A DNA stretch of 45,115 nt, taken from the NCBI GenBank assembly GCA_905181875.1, contig CAJIZH010000005.1, positions 1 to 45,115 on the forward strand. Reading direction: 5' to 3'. Source of the DNA: Flavobacteriales bacterium UBA6770 (GTDB lineage: Bacteria; Bacteroidota; Bacteroidia; Flavobacteriales_G; Salibacteraceae). A program made the translations under genes and the position numbers. Shown one piece after another: positions 8,261 to 18,345 of this stretch; position 1 is the stretch's first letter; each line of letters begins with the position of its first letter. The notes beneath the pieces were generated by a model. It ran no database searches. It saw only the letters and a program-made list of their open reading frames with translations, and was not told where the DNA came from.

Positions 8261-11200
8261 TACATTCCAATTAGCACAAAACTTCCCCAGTATACCGGTT
8301 TTTGATATTTGTTTTTGATTTTGATTTTCGCATTTTGGAAAGCCATTCTCATGTCACCCGTTTCTAGCCATTGTTCATAGAAGTCATTCATAAGTTCTTG
8401 AGTCACTTGATCATTTACTTTGAATAAAGTCATGATTACGTTTTGAGCACCAGCGACAATAAATGAACGTTGCAAACCGTAAACTCCTTCGCCCGATTTA
8501 ATCTCTCCAACGCCAGTTTCACAAGCACTTAAAACAACCAATTCAGTATGGTCAAGATTTAAGTTCATGGCCTCATAAGCAGTCAAGATTCCATCTTTTT
8601 TGTTGAAGTCGTAAATATTGTTGTTCTCTAGTAATTCACCTGCTCCAGTAAATAAAAGTCCTGAACGCAACAGAGGGTTATCAGCAAAGTCGCCAGTAAT
8701 CTCATTTTTTTTATAATCCACTTTAGACTCTTGCATAAAGAAACCGTGGGTTGCAATGTGACACACCCTGGGGCTATTCATTTTTTTCAATGCTTGCTCT
8801 GTAGCTTCTTCTTGAACCATTATTTGGGTTTGCCACTCTTCTCCATTCAGTAATTTACCAACTTGCTTTATTTCTTCTTCAGCACCAGGTAATGCATCAA
8901 TTGATGTCACCTTATTTCCCATGTCAATATCGCTTCCAGTAGCAGAAAAACTTGGATTACCCATAAGCATGGCGGTTGATTTGTCATAGGTTTCTTTGTA
9001 TTCTTCACGACGAGCTAATACAATATCTTTAGTATTGCTCAAGTTATAGATTTCATTTTTCTCTATTATGAATTTCCCATTTTCATCTTGAAGCGTTTCA
9101 ATATTTAATTGGTTATAAACACCATCAGCCGAAACGAAAATTTTAGCGCTATCTGCGATTTTTTCATCAATTGATTTCCAAAAATTAGAGTAGCTGTACT
9201 TGTCCTTATTGGCTTTGTACTTGATACTGTTTCTATAGCCTTTAAAGTATTTTTTTTCCAATTTATTGCCATTATTCAACAATACTAATTCAGGGCCTTT
9301 TGATTTGTGGTTTATAATAAGAGCTGCGTATAATACGCTGTCAGTAAGCTGTTTGTCGAAATGTCTGAAACGAATAATTTCCATTGCATATTCATTTTCA
9401 TTTAGACTTCTCTTTACATCTTTCCATGTAAATTGTTCACCATCCACAGCACCAGCAAAGTCTTCAGATTCTTCACTCAGTTCTTTTTCTAGTGCATTAA
9501 TGTCTTTGCTCAATTTGGACATATTAATGCTATTTACCTCTCGCTCATTAGCTGACATTGCTAAACCTTTAGTCCGCATGTCTTTCATTTCGTTATATTG
9601 ATCGAAACGATAAATTAGATTTCCATCGTTAGAATTTAGAATTCTAGATTTAAGCTTTGTAGAACTACTTTGGAGAATTGCTTTAGTAGACAGTTTGAAG
9701 TTGTAAACATTACGTAAAGCTTTGTTGTTTTTATCGTAAGTGGCCAAAGCGAGTGAATTGTAGATTTCAAAATCACGTTTAATAGAATTCCAATATTTAC
9801 CTTTTTCCGATTCTGAAAGCGCAGGAAAGTAATCTTTGATATAACCTAAATAGCTCTCTGTAGTTTCGTCATAAACTACTTTAGCTTTGGTTAAGTTCCC
9901 TTCTGTGTAATAACTTTTTGCTTGCTTACTTTTTGCTTCCAAGTAGCCAGGGTGGTTATCGTTAAACAAAGATTTATACGATTGCGCGGCATTTTCATAG
10001 CTTTCTCCAGCCTCTTCGTATTTTTCTTGCAAGTACTTTAGATCACCTACAAGCATTTCGTTTCGTGCCATGTTTATGTCGTTTTTTCCAAACTTTTGCA
10101 ACCAAATAAATTGTGCATCTTTCAGCATTAAATTGGCTTCAGGATATTTTTCGAAAAGCATAAATACTCTACCTTGATATTCTAGCAATGCGCCATAATC
10201 TGGATGTGCAGGGTTAAAGCTAGTAATCACAATGTCCTTAGCGCGATCGAGATAGCCATTAATCGTTTCTAAATCCGCGTCTTTAGATCTAAAATTAGCA
10301 TCGGCAAGCGACTTTAATATGTCTGCTTCACGTATATTTTCTTCACCGAATTTTTTACGAATAAGAATTAAAGCATCTTCATATATTTTTTGAGCACCAC
10401 TATAATTACCCATTTTAATGTGTACTTCTCCTAGTAACATTAAGTTATCCATATATGCAACGCTGGTATCGCCCAAGGTTTTCTCAGCAATATCCATAGC
10501 TCTGCTGGTTCTTTTTTCAGCTTCGATATATTCACCTAATATGAGGAATAGTTGAGCGTATAAATTCAACGGTTTCACAAGTTTGAAGTGGTCTCCTCCA
10601 AACTTTGTTTCATTTGCAGAAATAGACTGCTTAATTATATTTTCAGCATCTTTATATTGGCCGGTTGTCATATATAATTTGGCCATATCTTCAGATGATT
10701 TAATATCTAAGTTTCCGCCTTCACCTGATTTTTTAAGCATTTTAAAAGCTTTTTTGTAGGTGTTTTCAGCTTCTTGATACTTCCCGTTAATCATGTAGAT
10801 ATCTCCAAGGTTTTTGAGCGTTGTATAATAAGCCCTACTCTTTTTACTAGACTCACTTTTAATCATTTCTGATGCGACTTCTAATTGTGATTCTGCCTGG
10901 TCATACTCTCCTTTTAGAATGTTTATTTCACTAAGCTGAATTAATGCCATGGCATAATCCTTGCTTTCGGGACCGTATTTTTCATTGGCTATTTTTAATC
11001 GTTCGCCTGCTAAACGATAAGCTTCATCATATTCATCAATAGAAGTCTTGAGAAGACTATAAGATTCGAGGAACTCACTATAAATGGGATGGTGGGAATG
11101 AAATTGTTTTCTAAAAACGCCTTCAAAGTGTTGCTCATAAACTGCTTTGGCTTCGGCAAATTTGTCTTGATTTTTAATGTTGAAATCAGCAAGTTTTATT

Positions 11201-12609
11201 TTTTCTATGGAATAATTTGGAGCATTTTTACTCATGTTTAAACCTGCAATCCACTCGTTGGTTTCTCGCTCTATTCTCGCCTCTTCGATTCTGTTGTTTT
11301 TAGAATAGAAATTGTAGAAGTGATCATTGAATTGAAGTTGGGCGAGGTTGTCATAAGGAATGACCTTTTCAATTTCTTCTTTTAGTTTATCTTCTCGTTT
11401 TATGGCTTTTTTGTACCTCGATTTACTTGAATAGTACTCGTTTTCAAGCATAACTGCCCGAAGGAAATAAACGCTTTTAGTTCCATATTTATGCTGATTA
11501 TCCAGCTTATATTTTAAATATAAGTCACGAGCTTTTTTGTCTTTATCTTCTGATAAATAAGATTCGATTTCTTTTTCGGCAACCTCGTTGTAAAATTTGT
11601 GATAGTTAGATATTTGACCGCTTTTGATAACTTGGCTTTTAATGTCTTCGTAATATTTATAAGGTTTTTCAAGGCGTCCATTGCTTTCAGCCATAATAGC
11701 TTTTCCGTAATTATTCTTTACAAAAGGTAGGCTCTTTTTAGATACTGTTTTTTTGAATCTAGTTTCATTGTCATAATACAATGTTGCAGCCTTTTGATAG
11801 TTCCCAGATAGGCGATAGAAATCCGCTTTAGTAACGTATAGACCTGCTAGGGATACTTGTCTTTTTTTGTATTCTCTTTTTTTGATTTTAACCGTTGGCT
11901 TTTTTGCACTGGTATCAGCATTAGGAAATGTATGTTGTGATATTTTGGTTTGGTATACTATTAAATTTTCAATATCACCTTCTGCTTCGTTGAAGAAGCC
12001 ACGTTGCATTTCAATTCTCAATTTTATTTCTCGCACATAATTGTATAACACAGAATCCGAATTGTTCATTGGGTCCGATACATAAAAAGCGCGTTTCTTG
12101 CGTATCCTTTTTTCCAATGAATCCGAGATGGTTAAAGCGGTTGCATTCTTTAGCCGTTCAGTGACTTGTCCTTCAACGCGCTGCAGATATTGTTCTGATT
12201 TGACGTAATTACCACTTTCTAAATATGCCTCACTTATTGCAAGTAGGCAGGGAGTGTAGAGAGTGCTATCTGATCGAATAAACATATTGAAATAGAAAAT
12301 GCCATTTTCTAAACTATCTCTTACCGCCATTAGCTGTCCTAAACCTTCAATATAACGGGTGTTTAGGAGTGAAATATAAGTGTAGTATTGATTAGACATT
12401 TGGCCGTTTTCTCTCATTTTTTTAAGCAAACGACCTGCTCTCATTTTAGCGGTTAAATAATCTCCTTCTTTTAAATCTTTTTCGCTTTTTTCTACAACTA
12501 GCGCTCCTTTTTTATCCCATTTAGATTGAGCTTGTACTTCGATAGAAAACAATAAAACAACTGAAAAGAATGCTATCAGTTTGAAAATTGAAAGTGAAGA
12601 TTTTTTCAT
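8260..12609 (-). CDS. Exported TPR-CHAT protein (caspase-like peptidase domain)
   Basis: A 1449-residue protein. Residues 1-27 form a signal peptide ending VQAQ, so it should cross the inner membrane. Most of the chain to about residue 930 is helical with tetratricopeptide units, clearest at about 500-800 (for example GEYDQAESQLE, GKYQEAENTYKKAF, GQYKDAENIIKQ, GNYSGAQKIYEDAL). The C-terminal part is a CHAT domain with the dyad His1288 in HIATHGFF and Cys1363 in VLSACETG, followed by GEGVYGLQRSFIVAGAQ and a YWGSFVLIG ending. Both catalytic residues are intact, so peptidase activity is plausible. It follows the DUF5723 gene by 3 nt and is joined to yraN by TAATG. Unlike the CRISPR-linked TPR-CHAT (Craspase) or other cytosolic defence proteins, this one is predicted to act in the periplasm or at the surface. 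Substrate and trigger are unknown. Confidence 0.93.
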   Translation of the reverse strand: MKKSSLSIFKLIAFFSVVLLFSIEVQAQSKWDKKGALVVEKSEKDLKEGDYLTAKMRAGRLLKKMRENGQMSNQYYTYISLLNTRYIEGLGQLMAVRDSLENGIFYFNMFIRSDSTLYTPCLLAISEAYLESGNYVKSEQYLQRVEGQVTERLKNATALTISDSLEKRIRKKRAFYVSDPMNNSDSVLYNYVREIKLRIEMQRGFFNEAEGDIENLIVYQTKISQHTFPNADTSAKKPTVKIKKREYKKRQVSLAGLYVTKADFYRLSGNYQKAATLYYDNETRFKKTVSKKSLPFVKNNYGKAIMAESNGRLEKPYKYYEDIKSQVIKSGQISNYHKFYNEVAEKEIESYLSEDKDKKARDLYLKYKLDNQHKYGTKSVYFLRAVMLENEYYSSKSRYKKAIKREDKLKEEIEKVIPYDNLAQLQFNDHFYNFYSKNNRIEEARIERETNEWIAGLNMSKNAPNYSIEKIKLADFNIKNQDKFAEAKAVYEQHFEGVFRKQFHSHHPIYSEFLESYSLLKTSIDEYDEAYRLAGERLKIANEKYGPESKDYAMALIQLSEINILKGEYDQAESQLEVASEMIKSESSKKSRAYYTTLKNLGDIYMINGKYQEAENTYKKAFKMLKKSGEGGNLDIKSSEDMAKLYMTTGQYKDAENIIKQSISANETKFGGDHFKLVKPLNLYAQLFLILGEYIEAEKRTSRAMDIAEKTLGDTSVAYMDNLMLLGEVHIKMGNYSGAQKIYEDALILIRKKFGEENIREADILKSLADANFRSKDADLETINGYLDRAKDIVITSFNPAHPDYGALLEYQGRVFMLFEKYPEANLMLKDAQFIWLQKFGKNDINMARNEMLVGDLKYLQEKYEEAGESYENAAQSYKSLFNDNHPGYLEAKSKQAKSYYTEGNLTKAKVVYDETTESYLGYIKDYFPALSESEKGKYWNSIKRDFEIYNSLALATYDKNNKALRNVYNFKLSTKAILQSSSTKLKSRILNSNDGNLIYRFDQYNEMKDMRTKGLAMSANEREVNSINMSKLSKDINALEKELSEESEDFAGAVDGEQFTWKDVKRSLNENEYAMEIIRFRHFDKQLTDSVLYAALIINHKSKGPELVLLNNGNKLEKKYFKGYRNSIKYKANKDKYSYSNFWKSIDEKIADSAKIFVSADGVYNQLNIETLQDENGKFIIEKNEIYNLSNTKDIVLARREEYKETYDKSTAMLMGNPSFSATGSDIDMGNKVTSIDALPGAEEEIKQVGKLLNGEEWQTQIMVQEEATEQALKKMNSPRVCHIATHGFFMQESKVDYKKNEITGDFADNPLLRSGLLFTGAGELLENNNIYDFNKKDGILTAYEAMNLNLDHTELVVLSACETGVGEIKSGEGVYGLQRSFIVAGAQNVIMTLFKVNDQVTQELMNDFYEQWLETGDMRMAFQNAKIKIKNKYQKPVYWGSFVLIGM

Positions 12610-12612
12610 TTT

Positions 12613-13989
12613 TTAGTTCTGACTAAAGTTGTTTCCAAACGTGAGGTTTATTCCAAATCGCAGATGAAAGTTTTTGCTTTTTTCTGGTAACATAAAGGCC
12701 AAGACATTATCTGTAGCCGTGTATAACTGAACGGGTCCTGCATTAAGTGTAAACCCAGCTCCAAGATTTGCAGCACTATTTCCATAAACTGAATAGTTTA
12801 TCGTTGCCATTAAGAAATTCCTAATTCGTTGAGTTGCCCCCAAACGAATTGAGGTTTTAAAACGACCATTGTATAGCTCATTATAGGTAATTAAGGATAA
12901 ATCTGTTTTTGGCAGAATTCGATAATTACCACCAGCATAAATCTTTACAGGCAAGGTTGTAGTGAAGGACTCTTGTTTGTCATCGAACTGAATACTTTTA
13001 AAAAGAGTATCCAGAGTTCCTACAATATTTTCTGCCTCACCGGTGCCACTTGATAGGTCCGTTACGGATATTCCGTCGTAAACATAACTAATTGGTTTGG
13101 ATGTCTTAGTAACAGCAGAAGCAGCCCAATTGATTAATCCTAAGTCTAGTACAGAAGCATTAAACGATATCTTTTCATTTAGTCTAAAGGTAGCACCTAG
13201 GTCAATCGCTCCGCCATGATTACCGGTTCCAGCAGTTATTAATTGATCATTAATATTCTCAAAATTAAATCCATTAAAGTTCAATAAAGAATCAACAACT
13301 AACCCTGTAACGCCAGCTGCTTGAATCTGTATTTGCCCATCTAATGCAATAGCATAGTTTTCTGCATCTGTAGTAATGCCAAGGCTACTTTCGGTGGTGC
13401 GTAAAAATGCATTACCACTTAGGTATTTAGCTTTAATTCCAAAGGTCCATTTTTCATCAAAATCACGTGCAAAACCTAAAGCGAATTCGGTGTATTGCAT
13501 AAAATCAACCCCCAAACCGTCAAAGTTTGCGCGCTTACCAAGAAATTTTTCATCAGCGTTACCTAACCATATAAACTCTGCCAAAGTTTTTGGAATGGTA
13601 AAGCGACTGGATCCTTTACTTTCGATTCCGAACGATGCAAAACCAGCTCCCATTCTAAATCCAAGCCCTAGAACAGGTACTTTAAAGTCAAAACTGATAT
13701 TGTTTAAGTCTTTCATTTTGTCAATGGCGTCATTGAGTTTTATATCAATTGTTCCATCATCATTTAGCTTAAAAGCATCTGCATAGGTAAAACCTTCACT
13801 ATTAATTGAAGTGTAGGCACCGCTAATTCCTGGAAGTAACAGATAGCCCTTACACAATGGGATTTTTGAGGGGCTTAAGGCGTGTGATTGTGGTGCCGCT
13901 TTTAATTCGTATAAGGTAAGATCTTGTTGCGCTGTTCCGTTTAAAAAGAAGGATAGAAAAAGGATTATAACGCCAGCTAATTTTTTCAT
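12613..13989 (-). CDS. DUF5723 family outer-membrane protein (predicted beta-barrel)
   Basis: 458 residues with a signal peptide (MKKLAGVIILFLSFFLNGTAQ). The body alternates polar and hydrophobic residues with many Gly and aromatic girdle positions, as in outer-membrane barrels (for example LGFRMGAGFASFG, FALGFARDFDEKWTFGIKAKYLSG, LSLITYNELYNGRFKTSIRLGATQR), and ends with a strand-like FHLRFGINLTFG. It matches DUF5723, a Bacteroidota family distantly like PorV/FadL-type barrels with no defined role. Its ATG overlaps the lipoprotein stop by 4 nt and it is followed by the CHAT gene after 3 nt, so all three are co-expressed. It could anchor or export its neighbours; that is inference. Confidence 0.85.
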   Translation of the reverse strand: MKKLAGVIILFLSFFLNGTAQQDLTLYELKAAPQSHALSPSKIPLCKGYLLLPGISGAYTSINSEGFTYADAFKLNDDGTIDIKLNDAIDKMKDLNNISFDFKVPVLGLGFRMGAGFASFGIESKGSSRFTIPKTLAEFIWLGNADEKFLGKRANFDGLGVDFMQYTEFALGFARDFDEKWTFGIKAKYLSGNAFLRTTESSLGITTDAENYAIALDGQIQIQAAGVTGLVVDSLLNFNGFNFENINDQLITAGTGNHGGAIDLGATFRLNEKISFNASVLDLGLINWAASAVTKTSKPISYVYDGISVTDLSSGTGEAENIVGTLDTLFKSIQFDDKQESFTTTLPVKIYAGGNYRILPKTDLSLITYNELYNGRFKTSIRLGATQRIRNFLMATINYSVYGNSAANLGAGFTLNAGPVQLYTATDNVLAFMLPEKSKNFHLRFGINLTFGNNFSQN

Positions 13990-15515
13990 TTTTTCTCAGT
14001 TAGATTAACGTTCCCAGTAATTTTCACTCCTACTTTCACTTCTAGCTTATAATCAGATCGAATTTTCACAACATCATTACCACCATTGGTGGTTCTCATG
14101 GAGGCCCTCATTTGACCATACTTTGCTAAGGGTAAGCTTGCAAGAACTTCTGCATCTAGCAATTTATGATCGGAACTTATTATCATACTTTCTGTAACAA
14201 GACCATTTTCATCAACTGGCGCTGCAGCAGTAAAAACCTTATCCAGAAGAACCATTACAGAGTCATTTTCTTTACGCATTAATTGACGATTTTCATCCAT
14301 TAAGAGAATGGTGATTTTGGTATCCAAGGGAAAGCCATTTTTAGTATAAGTTTTGATTAAAAACTCTTTAATCAATGATAGATCATTCGTAATTTGCATT
14401 TCAATAGTGTCTAAAACTTCAAAAGCAGAAACACTTCCCTCTAGAGGCAATTCAATATTCATTTCTAATTCGCAACTCGATTTTTTGAAAATTGTTTTTG
14501 GGCCTGAAGAGCTGTTTGAGACTTTGAATCCAAGTTCGTAATTTAAAAATTTAGGGCTTAAACTAATAAAATCACTCAGGTTAGAATTGGTGTTGTCCAA
14601 TCTGATTTCACTTTCAACTATACCACCTGTTTTTGTTCCTGCTTTAATATCATTAATGCTTGATGTATTTCTTAAAAGTAATTTGGAAATATCACCTGAA
14701 GCGGGGTTTCTTGCTTTAACTCTATCAAATAGTGGTTCTAAAGCAACACCAATACTGTTTTTTGCTTTGATAGAAAGTATAGGATTGTTAACGGATATAC
14801 TGCCTTTGGCTGCAATATTCTGAAAAAGATATAACTCAAAGGAATCTAAAGGCAGTCGTTGAGTTTCAATATTAAAGTCACCCGTTATACTCTTAAAATC
14901 TAAGTCGGACATTGAAATTTGGGCATTACAAGTTCCTGTTGATGTGCTAGATATTGAGAAGCGAATAGTTCCATTATCAGGAATAATCGAGTGATCAATC
15001 AATGAAGAAGTTGCTGTTTGACCTTCCATTAACCGGATTGTCAGCGCCCGATCATTTTCATCCTTAATATCTAAAAAGGTAAAAGTTAACCGGTCTACAA
15101 TACCCTGTATAGCTGTTTTAATTGTCATTTGACCTGTTGACAAATTGATTGATTCAATTTTACTCAAAGATGCGTCTAATGGCATTCCAATAGGAACAGG
15201 AGTGCTATAACCTACTAAAGCGTCGGGAGTTGAAATGTCCTTTAGATTAATAAGATTGTCCATTTTTAAACTAATTGTTTTACCTTGATAAAACAGGCTA
15301 ACAACCTTGTTCGTTTCATTAATACGAACAGCGTTGCTATCTGTTGCTCCAAAGAGGTTATAGACACCAACGTTTGCCTTTAATAATGGAATGGCGAGCT
15401 TGGGATTCCAGGAAGAATCATTTACGTTGCCAAAATTGAAGTGATCCTTGTTTATGCACGCGTTCGTAAGAACTATCAGTAGCGATAGGGTAAGTTCCAG
15501 TTTAAATAATTTCAT
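13986..15515 (-). CDS. Putative surface/periplasmic lipoprotein of unknown function
   Basis: 509 residues, not recognised as a named family. The N-terminus MKLFKLELTLSLLIVLTNAC ends in a loose lipobox (Cys20), so a lipoprotein is likely. The rest is rich in Ser, Thr, Asp and Asn with repeated beta-strand-like segments and no catalytic motif that I can see, which suggests a stack of beta domains. It is the first gene of the operon with DUF5723, the CHAT protein and yraN. A perfect TAAATTTG box sits 4 nt before its ATG, so transcription may start at or next to the initiation codon. Confidence 0.75.
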   Translation of the reverse strand: MKLFKLELTLSLLIVLTNACINKDHFNFGNVNDSSWNPKLAIPLLKANVGVYNLFGATDSNAVRINETNKVVSLFYQGKTISLKMDNLINLKDISTPDALVGYSTPVPIGMPLDASLSKIESINLSTGQMTIKTAIQGIVDRLTFTFLDIKDENDRALTIRLMEGQTATSSLIDHSIIPDNGTIRFSISSTSTGTCNAQISMSDLDFKSITGDFNIETQRLPLDSFELYLFQNIAAKGSISVNNPILSIKAKNSIGVALEPLFDRVKARNPASGDISKLLLRNTSSINDIKAGTKTGGIVESEIRLDNTNSNLSDFISLSPKFLNYELGFKVSNSSSGPKTIFKKSSCELEMNIELPLEGSVSAFEVLDTIEMQITNDLSLIKEFLIKTYTKNGFPLDTKITILLMDENRQLMRKENDSVMVLLDKVFTAAAPVDENGLVTESMIISSDHKLLDAEVLASLPLAKYGQMRASMRTTNGGNDVVKIRSDYKLEVKVGVKITGNVNLTEKK

Positions 15516-15519
15516 TTAA

Positions 15520-15527
15520 CAAATTTA
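15520..15527 (-). promoter_or_regulatory. TAnnTTTG -7 box of the lipoprotein-DUF5723-CHAT operon
   Basis: On the minus strand TAAATTTG ends 4 nt before the ATG at 15515. No good TTG/TTTG -33 box is seen at the usual distance. If used, the message is essentially leaderless. Confidence 0.55.
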
Positions 15528-15591
15528 AATAATGAAAACCAACTACACAGGACTCATTATGAGTGATTCTACCTTGGTTAGGTTGGCTCGG

Positions 15592-18345
15592 TTAATTTAG
15601 GATATAACAATAGACAGAACCTTCTTTGCTACCAATAATTAGCTCGAATCGCCCGTCAATATTAACATCGGAAATAAGTGCTGCTCCTAGTCCGTAAAAA
15701 GGGCTCCCTTCGCTTTGGTTCTGGTCACCGTCAAAAATATAGGCTGCATTATTTATATCTGAAAAGCTAATGAATCCTTTCTGTTCCGATTTTTCCTGAT
15801 ACACTTTTAAAGACGGAACAATATTGCTTTTAGTTTCATACTCCCAAATCAATTTAAACTCGGAATTGTAGACCTTGAGGGAGTTTTTATCGGTAAAGCA
15901 ATAGTCGAGCTTGCCATCAAAATTTATATCCAGTAGGTCAAATGCATCCAGACCTTCTGTCTGCTTTATTTGAGCCGTTTCTAGTTTGTCTTTTAAGCTT
16001 AAACGATAGACTACTCCATTGCTATCAGAGCAAATTAAGTAGGTGCTAGAAAGATCCTTTCCTTTTTCTAGACTAAAACTAGAGTTCGGGAAAGTCTCTA
16101 ATTTCCGTTTCAACTTTAATCGAGTTTCACCTTTGCGATTCACAATTTTTAAAGCGCCATTATTTTGCAATCCAATCAAGTAGTCTTTTTTGTTTAAACG
16201 GGCATAAATAAGTGGTTTAATAAGTGGTTTGCTCTTTTTGAACTTCCACCCTTTTACAAATTTTCCGGCAATATCTAAGCATTGAATTGAGCCATTTGAT
16301 TGAGGCACGAATATTCGATACTTTCTATTGTTGTCATAATCTAAAAGCGAAAGCGGTTGGCAAATTTTATCTTTGAATTTTACTGGGTATCCCTCGACAT
16401 TTTTACCGTTACGATCAAGCATGTAAATTTTATCCTTCGTATTAAAGAGCAGTTGGTACTTTTTGTTTTTGTACCGATCTACCTCATGCACTTTACCCAT
16501 AATTGGCAATCCAATTGCTCTTGACCAAAGCACTCTGCCAGTATTAGAAATCAGGTAAATTTTCCCCTTTGCATCTTGCACTAGAATATCCTTAGCCTTG
16601 GTGTAGTGATTAGTTAATGGCGATGGAATACTAGCCAAAGCAGTATCTAAAGGAACCTCCCATAAACTGCTTGAAATTTTCTTGTAACTAGGATTATGTT
16701 TCAAGTAAACGCTGTTATAGTAAAGGTTGTTTTTTCCTTTTTCTATTTGTAACGAAATACCACCAAACTTCCTGAAAAAGTCAAGGTTATTCTTTACAGA
16801 ATCGGCATAGGAACCTTGTAAAAAATAGTGCAGAAGGTTGGGGCTCCTGGCAATGTTACTATAAAGAGTAATGTTGGATTGGTCTGAAAGATGATCCCTA
16901 AAACCATCAAAATGTTCATCGTTTGTAAGGGTCTTATTACCCTTCCAATTATTTATAAAATCGCGCATTGCGGCAAGTTGGTCACCGAATACTACATAGT
17001 TGTTTGCAAACATCAAATAGTTACATGCTACTGCCTCAAAAGGTTGCCCAAAGGCTTGACGCATAAATGCAGGGTAGCGCATGGCGAAAATTTCAACATC
17101 TCGATAAGTAGTTAGTGAATCAGCGTCCCCATCTGTGCCCAATAAAGGACGCATACTTTCTAAAAATGCTGTTTTGTTGATGATTCGTATCAATCCAAAG
17201 GTTTTGGACTGAATAGCACCAATACCCTGACCTTTTATTTCGGTTTGAATTTCAGAAATACACATAGCTACTTCTCCTACCATGTGCTTTTTCAGTAATT
17301 CGTTGATGTTTACTCCTGCAGATTTTAAAGTTTCCAAGGCTTGATTTCTTGAGCTGAGTTTATTGCGGACCAACAAGTAGTTTTGATAAGCTGCGTCATA
17401 GGATTTATAATCACTGATTCCATAATGCAACAAAAATGAAGTTGAAGCGGGAAGAATATCCAAGACATCAATATTTTGGGAAGTTTGATCATCAAAAACA
17501 GTTAAGAAGCCACCCATAGAATCTATCGCATGACTATAACCATTCAATAAAACGCCGTTAGATTTTGCTATAATATCCAGCTCTGTCCAACCTGCAAAAG
17601 TCTCTAACCGAGAAAAGGCTTTCTTTCCATTTTTCTCGAAGTACTTACTTAGGAATTGAGAAAAATATTTTTGATTGATGTATAGATTTATGTCTTTGGA
17701 TTGTCCAGCAGTGGCGAATACTTTCTTAAATCCAGCATCGTTAACTTTCAAGCTGATGTTGCTGTTAATTTGGCGAATAGCATCCTCAACGCCCATTTGT
17801 GCATCTGAAACTAGAAAATAATTTTCGTAAAAGCTTACAAACCAAGTCTCCTTGTCTTTAGATAAATAGGTTAGGATGTTTGCTCCATCGTATTGCTCTT
17901 CTTGTTTCAAAGCACCCTGTCCGAATGTATTATTCACCTTCTTTTTTAGTGCTTTGGTTGAAACCTGATTGGGAATAAGGACTGAAAAAAGCCATGAATG
18001 TTTATCCGTTCCAGTTGGTACAAGAGAAGCTACTAGTCTCGTTTTTTCCCAACGCAGGTCAAAAAAATTATCGTTAGCTATTAAGCTGTCCAGTTTCTTG
18101 AGCCGAACATCAATGTTTTTTGTCCAGCCAATTTGTTTGAATTCGTCATAAATAAGGTTGGTGCTGGAGATCGCTTGAAAAAACTGTTTAGGATTTTTAA
18201 TATCGTAAATCATCGCTGCTTGGTAGGGCACAGCAGCAAAGTAGTCTTCGGTTGTTCTTTTGTTTTCATTGAATCGAGTGTACATAAAGAACACCAATCC
18301 GCCAAAGATGATAAGTAGAAGAAAAAGTAGGATTTTTCGAATCAT
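15592..18345 (-). CDS. Membrane-anchored DUF3352-like protein with C-terminal beta-propeller repeats
   Basis: About 917 residues from the ATG at 18345 (a second ATG lies 9 nt upstream at 18354). One N-terminal transmembrane segment (MIRKILLFLLLIIFGGLVFFMY) has no cleavage site, so the rest faces the periplasm. Residues about 25-570 resemble DUF3352-type proteins: VPYQAAMIYDIKNPKQFF, DILPASTSFLLHYG and NITLYSNIA. From about 590 onward, repeated short blades (VHEVDRYKNKKYQLLFNTKD, IYMLDRNGKNVEGYPV) look like a PQQ/FG-GAP propeller, with calcium-loop-like DINFDGKLD and DVNIDGRFE near the end. No enzyme motif is visible. It stands alone between rnhB and the CHAT operon on the same strand. Its function is unknown; the propeller suggests ligand or partner binding. 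Confidence 0.8.
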   Translation of the reverse strand: MIRKILLFLLLIIFGGLVFFMYTRFNENKRTTEDYFAAVPYQAAMIYDIKNPKQFFQAISSTNLIYDEFKQIGWTKNIDVRLKKLDSLIANDNFFDLRWEKTRLVASLVPTGTDKHSWLFSVLIPNQVSTKALKKKVNNTFGQGALKQEEQYDGANILTYLSKDKETWFVSFYENYFLVSDAQMGVEDAIRQINSNISLKVNDAGFKKVFATAGQSKDINLYINQKYFSQFLSKYFEKNGKKAFSRLETFAGWTELDIIAKSNGVLLNGYSHAIDSMGGFLTVFDDQTSQNIDVLDILPASTSFLLHYGISDYKSYDAAYQNYLLVRNKLSSRNQALETLKSAGVNINELLKKHMVGEVAMCISEIQTEIKGQGIGAIQSKTFGLIRIINKTAFLESMRPLLGTDGDADSLTTYRDVEIFAMRYPAFMRQAFGQPFEAVACNYLMFANNYVVFGDQLAAMRDFINNWKGNKTLTNDEHFDGFRDHLSDQSNITLYSNIARSPNLLHYFLQGSYADSVKNNLDFFRKFGGISLQIEKGKNNLYYNSVYLKHNPSYKKISSSLWEVPLDTALASIPSPLTNHYTKAKDILVQDAKGKIYLISNTGRVLWSRAIGLPIMGKVHEVDRYKNKKYQLLFNTKDKIYMLDRNGKNVEGYPVKFKDKICQPLSLLDYDNNRKYRIFVPQSNGSIQCLDIAGKFVKGWKFKKSKPLIKPLIYARLNKKDYLIGLQNNGALKIVNRKGETRLKLKRKLETFPNSSFSLEKGKDLSSTYLICSDSNGVVYRLSLKDKLETAQIKQTEGLDAFDLLDINFDGKLDYCFTDKNSLKVYNSEFKLIWEYETKSNIVPSLKVYQEKSEQKGFISFSDINNAAYIFDGDQNQSEGSPFYGLGAALISDVNIDGRFELIIGSKEGSVYCYILN

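Noticed and set aside
8260..12609. CRISPR-linked Craspase-type TPR-CHAT
   Set aside because: No CRISPR array or Cas gene in the window, and the protein carries a signal peptide.
13376..13786. 136-codon plus-strand frame antisense to the DUF5723 gene
   Set aside because: Antisense of a convincing barrel gene; no start signal or family.
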